Assembly (NCBI RefSeq): GCF_002250565.1
Contig: NZ_NMVJ01000007.1
Span: 62,001 to 126,000 of the forward strand
DNA from: Parenemella sanctibonifatiensis
Lineage (GTDB): Bacteria > Actinomycetota > Actinomycetes > Propionibacteriales > Propionibacteriaceae
DNA length: 64,000 nucleotides
Direction of reading: 5' to 3'
Shown one piece after another: positions 33,367-42,324 of this stretch. The translations under genes and the position numbers were made by a program. The notes beneath the pieces are model-generated. The model did not search any database. It had not been told where the DNA came from and worked only from the letters and a program-made list of their open reading frames with translations. The stretch's first letter is position 1. Each line of letters starts with the position of its first letter.

Positions 33367-34297
33367 AGCTGAACCACCGCTTCCGTGCCCAGAACTGAAT
33401 CGCCGTCAGCACCCCGATGATGAGCATCAGCAGGATGGCGATGGCCGCACCGGTGCCCTTGTCGTTGGCCACGAAGGCCTCCCGGTAGAACAGCGAGACC
33501 ATCGACTGGGTCTCGCTCCGGATCGGATTCGACTCACCGATCATGATGAAGATCAGGTCGAACAGCTCCATACCGTGGATCACGCTCAGCACCGTCAGGA
33601 AGAAGATGCTGGGGCTCAGCAGCGGCACCGTGATCGAGGTGAGCTGACGCCAGTTCGATGCGCCGTCGATCTTCGCCGCTTCGTAGACCTCGGCCGGGAT
33701 GCCGCGCAGCCCCGCGCCCAGGATGATGATGTTGAAGCCCAGCGAGGACCACACCCCCACCACGCCGATGACGACCAGCGCCAGCCATTCGGTGGAGGTC
33801 CAGTGGATCCGCGGCACGCCGAAGACCCCCAGGAACTGGTTGAGGATGCCGTACTGACTGTTGAAGATCATCCCCCACACCAGCGCGATCGCGGCCGGCA
33901 TCGAGACGAACGGCGCGAAGTACAGCACCCGATAGAAGCCAGCGAACCGCAGCCCGGGCCGGTTCAGCAGGGACGCGATGTAGATCGAGATCGGCAGCCC
34001 CAGCAAGAGCATGGCCGTGTAGACCAACGTGTTCGCCAAGGCCCGGGGCACCTGGCCGGACTGCAGCAGCCCGATCCAGTTCTCGAGCCCGACGAACTCC
34101 GTGCCGCCGAAGACGCCCCACTCGGTGAGGGAGTAGTACGCGGTCTGGATCACCGGCCAGAAGTAGAAGATGGCCAGGCCGAGCAGCGTCGGCAGCACGA
34201 ACAGCCAGGGCCACAGGCCATCCGGGTTGGCGACGCTGCTGCGACCGCGCCGCTTACGGGGCGGCGCGGCCGGTTCAGCGGTGGCCACCTGGGTCAC
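33359..34297 (-). CDS. ABC sugar transporter permease, MalF-like
   Basis: Second permease of the importer, 312 aa with six helices and an Arg-rich cytoplasmic start. The EAA loop is EVYEAAKIDGASNWRQLTSI. It overlaps the binding-protein stop by 4 nt. Together with the MalG-like subunit it forms the channel for the oligosaccharide handled by the divergent hydrolase genes. Confidence 0.93.
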   Translation of the reverse strand: MTQVATAEPAAPPRKRRGRSSVANPDGLWPWLFVLPTLLGLAIFYFWPVIQTAYYSLTEWGVFGGTEFVGLENWIGLLQSGQVPRALANTLVYTAMLLLGLPISIYIASLLNRPGLRFAGFYRVLYFAPFVSMPAAIALVWGMIFNSQYGILNQFLGVFGVPRIHWTSTEWLALVVIGVVGVWSSLGFNIIILGAGLRGIPAEVYEAAKIDGASNWRQLTSITVPLLSPSIFFLTVLSVIHGMELFDLIFIMIGESNPIRSETQSMVSLFYREAFVANDKGTGAAIAILLMLIIGVLTAIQFWARKRWFSYE

Positions 34298-35583
34298 TTC
34301 TTCTCCTCGGCCAACAGGGCGTTGATCCTTTCGTCCAGCTGCGTCGTCCCCTCCTCAACCGACAGGTCACCGGCGAGGATCTTGGGCACCATGTCACTCT
34401 CCACCTGCAGCCATGCCTGGGTGTTGGCCGAGACCGGGTAGGGGAAGCCGTACTCCTCGGCGGACTCCGGGAAGATACCCAGATCCCACTGCGGGCGAGC
34501 ATCGATGTACGCCTGCTCAGTCCCCTTGAATGCGGGGATCGAGGCACCGGACTCGCCGATGATCTGCTGGGCTTCCTCGCTGCCGGTGTAGACGGCGAAC
34601 GCGGCCGCCGCATCCCGGTTGTCGCTGTCGGCACTGGCGACCACAGCGCCACCGTGGAGCACCACGCCGCGCTGCTTGCCCATCGGCAGAGGCACCACCT
34701 GGATCACCTCGCCGACGGCGGAGTCGGCGTACCCCTTCACCCGGAAGCTGCCGCCGTAGACCATGGCGGCCTTCCCGCTCTTGAAGAGCTCGTCCGGCGA
34801 GGTGTCAGCGGTGGTCTGGATGGTCGGCGAGGAGCCGTCGACCACCATGTCGCGCAGGAACTGCAGGGCCTCGCGGCTGCCTTCGCTGGAGTACTGCGCC
34901 TGGGTGGAGTCCTCGTTGAGCACCGCGCCACCGGCCTGGAAGATCAGGTTGTAGAACAGCTCCTGGTTGTACGCACCGCCGGCGAAGCCGTAGATGCCCT
35001 CCCCCTTGAGCTTGTCGCTGATCTCCTTGGCCGTGGCGTGGAGGTCCTCCCAGGTCCACTCGGCGGTCGGTACGTCGACCCCGGCCTTGCCGAAGATTTC
35101 CTCGTTGTACCAGAGCCCGATCGAGTCATACGAGGTCGGAATGCCGTACGGGGTGCCCTCGTAGGTGTAGAGGTCGGCCATCGCTTCGGGATAGTTGCCG
35201 AGGTCCAGATCCCCCGCCTCGACGGCCTTGTCGTAGCCGACCAGCTTGTCGTTGCTGGCGTACAGCTGGAAGTTGGGGCCGTTCATCATGAAGGCGTCGG
35301 GCAGGTTGTTGCCCGAGGCCTGGGTCTGCAGCCGGGTGAAGAACTCCTTGAACGGGCTCTTGGTCATCTGCACCGTGATCTTCGGATAGTGCTTGTTGAA
35401 GCCGGCGATCACGGCGTCCCAGGCGAAGTCGGACTCCCAAGCGGCGAACTCAATCGTCGCTTCCATCTCGGTGTCGTTGATGTCGACATCGCCACCGGGG
35501 CTTCCGCCGGTGTCGGTGCTGCAGCCTGCAACGGCGAGACCCGCCAGCCCCATGCTGCCCGCCAGTAGTGTGCGTCGCTTCAT
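34294..35583 (-). CDS. ABC sugar transporter substrate-binding lipoprotein
   Basis: A 429-aa extracellular binding protein. The signal is MKRRTLLAGSMGLAGLAVAGC, cleaved at the lipobox Cys. SBP_bac_1 features include AWDAVIAGFNKHYPKI and YGIPTSYDSIGLWYNEEIF. The gene follows the GntR regulator in an ATGA overlap and precedes the two permeases. Linkage to a GH89 enzyme and a sulfatase suggests a ligand containing GlcNAc and sulfate. Confidence 0.93.
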   Translation of the reverse strand: MKRRTLLAGSMGLAGLAVAGCSTDTGGSPGGDVDINDTEMEATIEFAAWESDFAWDAVIAGFNKHYPKITVQMTKSPFKEFFTRLQTQASGNNLPDAFMMNGPNFQLYASNDKLVGYDKAVEAGDLDLGNYPEAMADLYTYEGTPYGIPTSYDSIGLWYNEEIFGKAGVDVPTAEWTWEDLHATAKEISDKLKGEGIYGFAGGAYNQELFYNLIFQAGGAVLNEDSTQAQYSSEGSREALQFLRDMVVDGSSPTIQTTADTSPDELFKSGKAAMVYGGSFRVKGYADSAVGEVIQVVPLPMGKQRGVVLHGGAVVASADSDNRDAAAAFAVYTGSEEAQQIIGESGASIPAFKGTEQAYIDARPQWDLGIFPESAEEYGFPYPVSANTQAWLQVESDMVPKILAGDLSVEEGTTQLDERINALLAEEKK

Positions 35584-36335
35584 GACAATCCCCTCTTCTG
35601 TGCTGCGTTGCTGTGCTCACGCCGCCGGGCGGCGGCGAAAGTGATGGTGGTGAAGTCGAATCGGTCGCCGCGATAGATCGATCGGCCGAATTCGAGGCGG
35701 CGTCCGCTCCGGTCGAAGCCGACCTGGGTGGCGAACAGTGCCGCGGCTCCGGCCCGGACCTCGAGCAGGTCGGCCAACGGCTGGTCGAGGTTGGTGGCCG
35801 AGATCCGTCGGTCGTGCCGATAGACGGCGGTGCGGTACGTGGTTTCGAACAGTTCGTAGAGGGATCCGGACAGGTCGTGGCTGAGGATCCCGGGAAAGAG
35901 TTCGTCGGGCAGCCAGACCTCCTCGACTGCCATTGGGCTCTGGTCTGCGACCCGCAGCCGGCGGATCCGAATCACCGCGCTGCCCGGGGAGATGCCGAGG
36001 TTGCGGGCGGTGCTGACGTCGGCAACCTCCCGTTCGGCCTCCAGCACCTTGCTGGTGGGATGCCAGCCGCGGGCGAGCGCGTCCTGGGTGAAGGAACTCA
36101 GCTGTGGCGCCTTGGACAGGTGCGGGTCGACGACCACCGGCGGCCCACCGGCCTGGGTACGGATCTGCTGTTGGTCGCGCAGCATCGCCAGCGCCGAGCG
36201 GACGGTGGCGCGGGCCACCCCGAATTCGGCAGCGAGCTTGCGTTCGGACGGCAGCACAGCCGAAGGCTCACTGCCGACGATGTAGCGGGCTTCGATCGAG
36301 TCCCGCACGTCATGGGCGATTCGAGCTGGTCGCAC
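35580..36335 (-). CDS. GntR-family regulator, HutC subfamily
   Basis: Regulator of the glycan module, 251 aa. A winged helix-turn-helix (ERKLAAEFGVARATVRSALA) is joined to a UTRA effector domain with VIRIRRLRVADQSPMAVEEV. HutC regulators commonly sense phosphosugars such as GlcN-6-P (DasR, NagR). Of two in-frame GTGs, 36335 is preferred because AGGAGG sits 5 nt upstream; the one at 36341 overlaps that site. It is the first gene of the leftward operon and auto-control through the half-sites at 36388-36488 is likely. Confidence 0.92.
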   Translation of the reverse strand: MRPARIAHDVRDSIEARYIVGSEPSAVLPSERKLAAEFGVARATVRSALAMLRDQQQIRTQAGGPPVVVDPHLSKAPQLSSFTQDALARGWHPTSKVLEAEREVADVSTARNLGISPGSAVIRIRRLRVADQSPMAVEEVWLPDELFPGILSHDLSGSLYELFETTYRTAVYRHDRRISATNLDQPLADLLEVRAGAAALFATQVGFDRSGRRLEFGRSIYRGDRFDFTTITFAAARRREHSNAAQKRGLS

Positions 36336-36387
36336 GGGCACCTCCTCGTTTCCCTATCCCGGACCGTTCCGGGTGAGCGGGAGCCTA

Positions 36388-36488
36388 GACCAGTGGTCCG
36401 GTCACGACAACGCTCTGGTCTGCTCATCGACACAGAATCAGGTCAGAATCGCTTTGTTTCAACCGCAGTGGTCTGGAAACTCTGGTCA
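36388..36488. promoter_or_regulatory. Candidate HutC/DasR-like operator cluster between divergent operons
   Basis: Four TGGTC-type half-sites lie in the 183-bp divergent gap: GACCA-G-TGGTC (36388-36398), TGGTCT (36416-36421), AGTGGTCTGGAAACT (36467-36481) and TGGTCA (36483-36488). The third resembles one arm and a degenerate second arm of the DasR site, whose core is TGGTCTAGACCA. The position allows one regulator to control both arms of the module. Confidence 0.5.
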
Positions 36489-36518
36489 GCGGGGTTGGGG
36501 CATGCCAGCATCTGGCCT

Positions 36519-37250
36519 GTGACCGCTCTCGAGACGTATCGCAGCAAGGTGATGGAGCTCATCGGCCGCGGCGCCGACGAGACCGATGCCTTGAAGGCTG
36601 CCGCCCACCTGATCGCAGACTCGCTGCAGCGCGGCGAGGTCCTGCACGTCTTCGGCTCGGGGCACTCGATGCTGCCAGCCATCGACGCGACCTTCCGGGC
36701 CGGCGGCCTGGCCCCGGTGAATCTGCTCCACGACCCCGGCCTGGCGCCCTGGGAACCGACCCGGGTGTCGCGGGTGGAGCGGCTGCCCGGTTATGGCAAT
36801 GCGATCGCCGATCTGCAGGATCTGCGCGCCGGCGAGGTGGTGGTGATCGTGTCCAACTCCGGCATCAACCCGGTCCCGGTGCAGTTGGCTGAGCGAGTAC
36901 GCCGCGACGGCCTGACCGTGGTCGCGATCACGAGCCGCCCCCACTCCGAGGCAAGCGGCTCCCGCCACCCGGAGGGACTCAAACTGATCGATGTCGCCGA
37001 CATCGTCATCGACACCCACGCCCCCGAAGGTGATGTCACCTTCACCCTCGACGACGGCACCGAAACCGGCCCGGTGTCGACGATCCTGGCGACGACGCTG
37101 ATCCATTCGCTCACCATCGCCGCGATGGCGGAGTTAGCCGGCCGCGGCGTACGACTGCCGGTGCTGCGGTCGATGAACCGGGCCGACGGGGACGAGTCCA
37201 ACGAGGCCGTGATCGAACCATTTCGGGCTCGGTTGAGCCGGGAACCGTGA
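36519..37250 (+). CDS. SIS-domain phosphosugar-binding protein
   Basis: A 243-aa cytoplasmic protein with the sugar isomerase fold: VLHVFGSGHSMLPA for the first phosphate loop and VVIVSNSGINPVPVQLA for the second. It is of the UPF0309 type, whose enzymes have no firm activity; a role in amino-sugar phosphate isomerisation or sensing fits the GlcNAc-related neighbours. The GTG at 36519 begins the similarity and has no ribosome site, so a leaderless start is possible. The next gene begins 34 bp on. Confidence 0.85.
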   Translation: MTALETYRSKVMELIGRGADETDALKAAAHLIADSLQRGEVLHVFGSGHSMLPAIDATFRAGGLAPVNLLHDPGLAPWEPTRVSRVERLPGYGNAIADLQDLRAGEVVVIVSNSGINPVPVQLAERVRRDGLTVVAITSRPHSEASGSRHPEGLKLIDVADIVIDTHAPEGDVTFTLDDGTETGPVSTILATTLIHSLTIAAMAELAGRGVRLPVLRSMNRADGDESNEAVIEPFRARLSREP

Positions 37251-37284
37251 CATTCAAAGACCGTGACCGGAAGGAGCCGTGACA

Positions 37285-39492
37285 ATGCCGGACCCCTTCG
37301 CCGGGCTGCAGGCGTTGGTACGCCGGCGCGTACCGGGCCTGTCCGACCGACTGCAGCTGGACCCGCTGACCTCCGAGTCGGGGGCCGATGCGGTCACCAT
37401 CGCCGCCAGTGACGGCGTCGTACGGATCGCGGCGACCGGCCCGGCTGCGGCCGGGGTCGGCCTGGCGCGAGCATTGGAAGAGATCTTCGCCGCGGACCTG
37501 TCCTGGGACGGGCCAGTATTCCGTGAGGCAGGCGGGGTCATCGATGCGAGCGCGCCGATCCCGGACCTGCCCGAGCGGCGGCTGCTGACCCACCTGCGTA
37601 CCCGCTATCACCTCAACCCGGTGGTGTTCGGCTACACGATGGCCTTCTGGGGCTGGCCCGAGTGGGAGCGTCACATCGACTGGATGGCGCTGCACGGCGT
37701 CACCGCGCCGCTGAATCTGGTCGGCCACGAGACGGTGCTGGTGGGGATGCTGACCGACCTCGGGATGGGCCGCGACGAGGCCGCCCGGCATGTCGGCGGG
37801 CCGGCTTTCCTGCCGTGGCACACGATGGGCGTCACCCACGACTGGGGTGCCGCGTTGACCGACGCAGCGCTGGCGGAGCGGGCCCGGCTCGGCCAGCAGA
37901 TCACCGAACGCGAACGCGAACTCGGCATGACGGTGGTGCTGCCGGGCTTCGCCGGTCAGCTGCCGGAGCCCCTCGCCGGGTCCGACACCACCATCGAGTG
38001 GCAGGGTTGGCGTACGGCATTGGTCGCCCCTGGCAGTGACCTCTTCCGGGAGGCTGCCGCAGCGCTCTATCTCCGTCAGCGGGACATCTTCGGCGCCGAT
38101 CCCGAGGGGGCGGGTCAGCGCTGGGCGGTCGATCCCTACATCGAGTCGGTGCCACCCACCACCGAGCCGGCCGACCTGGCAGCCCACGCCGGGGCGATCT
38201 TCGAGGCGATGACCGCCGCGGATCCGGAGGCCATCTGGGTGTTGCAGGGCTGGCCCTTCCACTACCGGTCGGCGTACTGGACCGAGGACCGGGTCCGAGC
38301 GCTGCTGTCCGGGGTGCCCGACGAGCGGCTGGTGCTGCTGGACTTGTGGGGCGAACACGCGCCGATGTGGCAGGCCACCGGCAATCTCTACGGGCGCCGG
38401 TGGCTGTGGTGTCTCGCCCATTCCTTCGGCGGCAGGTTCGGTCTGTTCGGGGACCTCGCCGGGCTCCACGACGATCTGGCCGGGATGCGTGAAGCGGCCC
38501 AGCGGCGTACCCGTGGCCGGCTGGACGGTTTTGGCATCACCTCCGAGGCACTCGACGAGAACGCCGTGGTCTATGAGCTCGCCACCCGTGCGGTCTGGTC
38601 ACCGATGCCGCGGCTGCCACGGTGGCTCGACGACTTCGCCGCGCGCCGCTACGGCACCCATGCACCCGAGGCACTCGACTTCTGGCGGGTGCTCGCCGAC
38701 ACCCTGTACGCCGCGGGCCGGACCCGATCCACCCCCTCACCGATCATCGCCCGTCCCTGGGACCGGGGCCTGCCCTTCGCGAGTCAGCGGTTGGCCGGGG
38801 AGGCCCTGCCGGAGCGGACCGGACCGCCGTCGGCCAACCTTGACGCCGAGAACGACCCCGAGATGCTCGCGGCGCTGCCCACCCTCGCCGGAGCCGTACG
38901 CCGGCTGCTCCCCCTGCTCGGCCCGGACAGTCCCGCTGCACTCGGTCACGACTTGGCCCAGGTCGCCATCCATGTCGGCGCGCAGGCCACCCGGGCGCCG
39001 CTGCGGGCCATCGCCGCGGCCGCCGATGCCGCCGAGATACGCGCCGAGGGCCAGGCCGTCGAGGCGTTGGTAGGTGCGGTGGACGCGGTGGCAGCGACCC
39101 GACCGGAGCTGTTGGTGGGCCGGTGGATCGCCGCTGCGCGGGAGGTTGCCGGCACCGATGAGCAGCTCGCGGATGCGCTGGAGTGGGATGCCCGCTCGCT
39201 GATCAGTGTCTGGGGCAGTCAGGACAGCGGACTGCACGACTATTCGGCCCGGCACTGGGCCGGGTCGTTGGTGGACCTGCACCTGCCGCGATGGCAGGCG
39301 TGGGTGGACTGGCTTACTTCCGGAGACCCGGACCCCGAGCTACTGCGCGAGCAGATCCGCCGGATCGAGGAGGACTGGCGCGCCTCGACCGACCCCTACC
39401 CCACCGAGCCCCGCGGCGATCTGGTGACCGCCGCGGCGTACCTGCTCGACCTGGCCGAGGCGCAGCTGCCCCGCCTGATGTCCCTCACCTGA
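37285..39492 (+). CDS. Alpha-N-acetylglucosaminidase, GH89 family (NAGLU-like)
   Basis: Exo-hydrolase that removes terminal alpha-linked GlcNAc, as lysosomal NAGLU does in heparan sulfate and clostridial GH89 does in mucin. It keeps the GH89 core: FGYTMAFWGWPEWERHIDW, GPAFLPWHTMG, WVLQGWPFHYRSAYW, the first Glu region LDLWGEHAPMW, LAHSFGGRFGLFG and the second Glu region ITSEALDENAVVYEL. There is no signal peptide or membrane helix, so it acts in the cytoplasm on imported oligosaccharides, unlike secreted mucin-degrading homologues. ATG 37285 has AAGGAG 8 nt upstream. At 735 aa it covers the whole catalytic unit without carbohydrate-binding modules. Confidence 0.93.
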   Translation: MPDPFAGLQALVRRRVPGLSDRLQLDPLTSESGADAVTIAASDGVVRIAATGPAAAGVGLARALEEIFAADLSWDGPVFREAGGVIDASAPIPDLPERRLLTHLRTRYHLNPVVFGYTMAFWGWPEWERHIDWMALHGVTAPLNLVGHETVLVGMLTDLGMGRDEAARHVGGPAFLPWHTMGVTHDWGAALTDAALAERARLGQQITERERELGMTVVLPGFAGQLPEPLAGSDTTIEWQGWRTALVAPGSDLFREAAAALYLRQRDIFGADPEGAGQRWAVDPYIESVPPTTEPADLAAHAGAIFEAMTAADPEAIWVLQGWPFHYRSAYWTEDRVRALLSGVPDERLVLLDLWGEHAPMWQATGNLYGRRWLWCLAHSFGGRFGLFGDLAGLHDDLAGMREAAQRRTRGRLDGFGITSEALDENAVVYELATRAVWSPMPRLPRWLDDFAARRYGTHAPEALDFWRVLADTLYAAGRTRSTPSPIIARPWDRGLPFASQRLAGEALPERTGPPSANLDAENDPEMLAALPTLAGAVRRLLPLLGPDSPAALGHDLAQVAIHVGAQATRAPLRAIAAAADAAEIRAEGQAVEALVGAVDAVAATRPELLVGRWIAAAREVAGTDEQLADALEWDARSLISVWGSQDSGLHDYSARHWAGSLVDLHLPRWQAWVDWLTSGDPDPELLREQIRRIEEDWRASTDPYPTEPRGDLVTAAAYLLDLAEAQLPRLMSLT

Positions 39493-39514
39493 TCGCCCGG
39501 TGAGAAGGAGAATC

Positions 39515-40927
39515 GTGACCGACCGTCGACCCAACATCCTGCTGATCCTCTCCGATGACCATGCCGCCAACGCGATCAGCGCGTACGGCTCGGTCGTCAC
39601 CCAGACGCCGCACATCGACGCGATCGGCGAACGGGGCCGGCGGGTCGACTCCTGCTTCTGCACCAATGCGGTGTGTACGCCCTCGCGCGCCTCACTGTTG
39701 ACCGGTCAGCACAGCCATCTCAACGGGGTGACCACGCTGCATTCGACCTTTGATGCGTCGCTTCCGACCTTCGCGAGCCAGTTGCAGGCGCAGGGCTACC
39801 GCACCGGAATCGTCGGCAAGTGGCATCTGGGTGAGGGTGAGGGTCACGATCCACAGGGCTTTGACCACTGGGAGGTGCTGCGCAAGCAGGGTGAATACTT
39901 CAACCCGCAGCTGCTCTCGCCAAGCGGGGTGGAGGTCGTCGAGGGGTATGTCACCGACATCCTCACCGAGCGCGGAATGGCTTGGGTCGACTCGCTGGAG
40001 GGCGACGATCCGTGGTGCCTGTTGATCTATCACAAGGCGCCGCACCGCAACTGGCAGCCCGACGAGGCTCACGCTGGGCTGCACACCGATCCGATCCCGT
40101 TGCCGGCGAGCTTCGACGACGACTATTCGACCCGGTCCTCGGCGGCGTCGATGGCGGCGCTGCGGGTGGTGGACCACCTCACCACCAACGACTTCAAGCA
40201 GGATCCGCCGCCGGACCTGACCCGGGACGAGCTGGTGCGGTGGAAGTACCAGCGCTACATGGAGGACTACCTCGACTGTGTGGCGGCGATCGACGACAGC
40301 GTCGGGCGGGTCACCGCGTGGTTGGAGCAGCGCGGCGACATCGAGGACGCGCTCTACATGTACAGCTCCGACCAGGGCTTCTTCCTCGGCGATCACGGCT
40401 GGTTCGACAAGCGGTTCATCTATGAGGAGTCCATCCAGATGCCGCTGCTGGTCAGCTATCCGCGCCGCATCGAGCCGGGTCCGCCCGTGACGCAGCTGGT
40501 CTCCAACGTCGACTTCGCGCGCACCATCCTGGACGCGGCCGGCGTCGAACCGCACGAGGGGATGCAGGGGCTGAGCTTCTTTCCTCAGCTGTGCGGATCA
40601 GACGATCCGACCCAGGACGCGATCTACTACCGCTACTACGAGAACGACGATGTCGAGGCGCACGTGCTGGCCCACTACGGGCTACGGACCGAGGACTTCA
40701 AGCTGGTCTACTTCTACAACGACGGGATGGGACACCCGGGCTCCTCGCAGCGCCGGTTCGTCCCCGAATGGGAGCTCTTCGACCTGCGCTCCGACCCCCA
40801 AGAGCTCCACAACGTCGCCCACGACCCGGCGTACGCCGAGATCCGCCGCACGTTGACCCGCCAGCTCTGGGATCTGCAGGCCGAGCTCGGCGACGAGCCG
40901 CACCCCGACCAGCCGCAACCGGCGTAG
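39515..40927 (+). CDS. S1-family sulfatase, GlcNAc-6-sulfatase-like
   Basis: Removes sulfate esters from sugars. The formylglycine site is CTPSRASLLTGQ (Cys type), with metal ligands in LILSDDHAA near the start and the SSDQGFFLGDHGWFDK stretch. GKWHLGEG and YHKAPHRNWQPD resemble bacterial GlcNAc-6-O-sulfatases. No signal peptide, so it is cytoplasmic. Maturation needs a formylglycine-generating enzyme, not encoded in this window. It starts at GTG 39515 after AGAAGGAG and is the last gene of the rightward operon; a type I element begins 9 bp after its stop. Confidence 0.92.
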   Translation: MTDRRPNILLILSDDHAANAISAYGSVVTQTPHIDAIGERGRRVDSCFCTNAVCTPSRASLLTGQHSHLNGVTTLHSTFDASLPTFASQLQAQGYRTGIVGKWHLGEGEGHDPQGFDHWEVLRKQGEYFNPQLLSPSGVEVVEGYVTDILTERGMAWVDSLEGDDPWCLLIYHKAPHRNWQPDEAHAGLHTDPIPLPASFDDDYSTRSSAASMAALRVVDHLTTNDFKQDPPPDLTRDELVRWKYQRYMEDYLDCVAAIDDSVGRVTAWLEQRGDIEDALYMYSSDQGFFLGDHGWFDKRFIYEESIQMPLLVSYPRRIEPGPPVTQLVSNVDFARTILDAAGVEPHEGMQGLSFFPQLCGSDDPTQDAIYYRYYENDDVEAHVLAHYGLRTEDFKLVYFYNDGMGHPGSSQRRFVPEWELFDLRSDPQELHNVAHDPAYAEIRRTLTRQLWDLQAELGDEPHPDQPQPA

Positions 40928-40935
40928 GCGGGCAT

Positions 40936-41015
40936 CGCGCGCAAGACGTGCAGTCGATTCGCGCCACGGCCGGTTTTCGGGGGGTCTGGGCAATCGACTG
41001 CACGTAGTGCGCGCG
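40936..41015. repeat. Type I palindromic element, copy 2
   Basis: Arms at 40936-40959 and 40992-41015, identical in sequence and orientation to copy 1 (32284-32363), around a different 32-nt centre that contains GGTTTTCGGGGGG. It begins 9 bp after the sulfatase stop and could end transcription or protect the mRNA 3' end. Confidence 0.9.
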
Positions 41016-41059
41016 ATCTGCTCGACCCCCGGTCTGAGCCGCCGACGGGAGGGATCGGT

Positions 41060-41138
41060 GCGCAACCACAGCATGCTGTAGTTGTGCAGGCGAAAGGGCC
41101 GATTCGGCCTGCGCAACCACCGCATCCTGTGGTGACGC
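41060..41138. repeat. Type II palindromic element, copy B
   Basis: Second 79-nt copy of the element at 31724-31802, same orientation and about 80% identical, starting 45 bp after type I copy 2. Most differences are transitions and many preserve the terminal CAACCACAG/CTGTGGTG pairing. Confidence 0.85.
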
Positions 41139-41199
41139 AAACCGGTCGGCCGCCGAGGACTCGAGGTCAGACGCAGGCCGTCCCGTTAGCACGACCCGC

Positions 41200-42171
41200 T
41201 CAGAACTCCTGGACGCCGATCTCGACGCCCTCGAGGTGGGCGGTGCTGTCGGCGAAGTAGCCGTCGAGGTCCTGGATGTCGAACTCCTCGATCATCTCCC
41301 GGGCGGTCCGCTCGGGCGTACGGCTCGACAGCACCACCATCCCCACCAGGCCGGGGTCTTCGATGAGGACGTCGGGTCCGTACGCCGCCTTGAGCCGGGC
41401 CAGCTTGTCCTCGTTGTAGCCCAGGTGCACGACGACGTAGTCGAGGTTGATGGTGTGGCTGAGCAGGAAGTCGTACGTGCTGGTGGAGGCGATCTCGGTC
41501 CCGGCCGGGTTGACGATGGTGCTGCGGTTGGGCGGATAGACGCAGCCGGCGAAGTACGCCCGGGTGTCCAGCGCCCATTGGCTCTGCACGAAACCGCCGT
41601 GGTACGCCGAGGGGAAGAGCACCAGCTCGGGCTTCACCTTCGCGACGGCCGCGCGGACCTGGGCGAAGTTGAGGTCGAAGCAGATCGCGGCGCTGATCCG
41701 GCCGAAGTCGAGCTCGGCGGCCATCACCTCGTGGCCCGGGCGGATGAACCCCGCCATCTCGCCCAGGGTGGGGACGATCTTGTCGTAGGTCGCCACCACG
41801 GCGCCGTCGCGGCCGATGATCTCCAGGGAGTTGTAGATCGCGCCGTCGTCGGCGACGCGGTAGCTCGGGTAGGTGATGTAGGTGTGGTGCGCCACGGCCA
41901 GCCCGGCCAGCGCGTCGCGTACGTGGCTGCCCTTGGCGTGGATGAAGGCCTCCAGGTCCTGCCCGCGCAGGAATCGGGGGGCCGGCTCGGCGCTGATCTG
42001 GGGTCGGTCGAACATTTCGGGCAGCACAACGATGTCGGGGCGGTCGGGCAGGACCTGGGCGATGCGGCCGGTCCAGTGCTCGACGATGAGGTCCAGCTCG
42101 GCGGGGCCGACGGTCGCGGATGGGATCTGGGTGGCGCGCCCGGAGACGAGGGACACGGTGACGTTGCGCAC
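41200..42171 (-). CDS. Carbon-nitrogen hydrolase (nitrilase superfamily)
   Basis: A 323-aa amidase- or nitrilase-type enzyme. The Glu-Lys-Cys triad is visible in VVLPEMFDRP, TYDKIVPTLGE and AAICFDLNF. There is no signal peptide. Start GTG 42171 has AGGAG 8 nt upstream; the frame open to 42351 crosses the tRNA gene and is rejected. The gene stands alone; substrates of this superfamily are too varied to name one. Confidence 0.9.
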   Translation of the reverse strand: MRNVTVSLVSGRATQIPSATVGPAELDLIVEHWTGRIAQVLPDRPDIVVLPEMFDRPQISAEPAPRFLRGQDLEAFIHAKGSHVRDALAGLAVAHHTYITYPSYRVADDGAIYNSLEIIGRDGAVVATYDKIVPTLGEMAGFIRPGHEVMAAELDFGRISAAICFDLNFAQVRAAVAKVKPELVLFPSAYHGGFVQSQWALDTRAYFAGCVYPPNRSTIVNPAGTEIASTSTYDFLLSHTINLDYVVVHLGYNEDKLARLKAAYGPDVLIEDPGLVGMVVLSSRTPERTAREMIEEFDIQDLDGYFADSTAHLEGVEIGVQEF

Positions 42172-42324
42172 GGGGGCACTCCTGCGTTGGCAGCCGCACA
42201 TCCGCTGTGCGGCGAGATCGACCCTAGGCCCGGGCCTCGGCAGGGTCAACAGCGTCGCACAGGTCGCACGTTGGGCATGTACGCCACGGTTGACGTAGAC
42301 TGTGTGGTCGGCACGACGTGCTGC

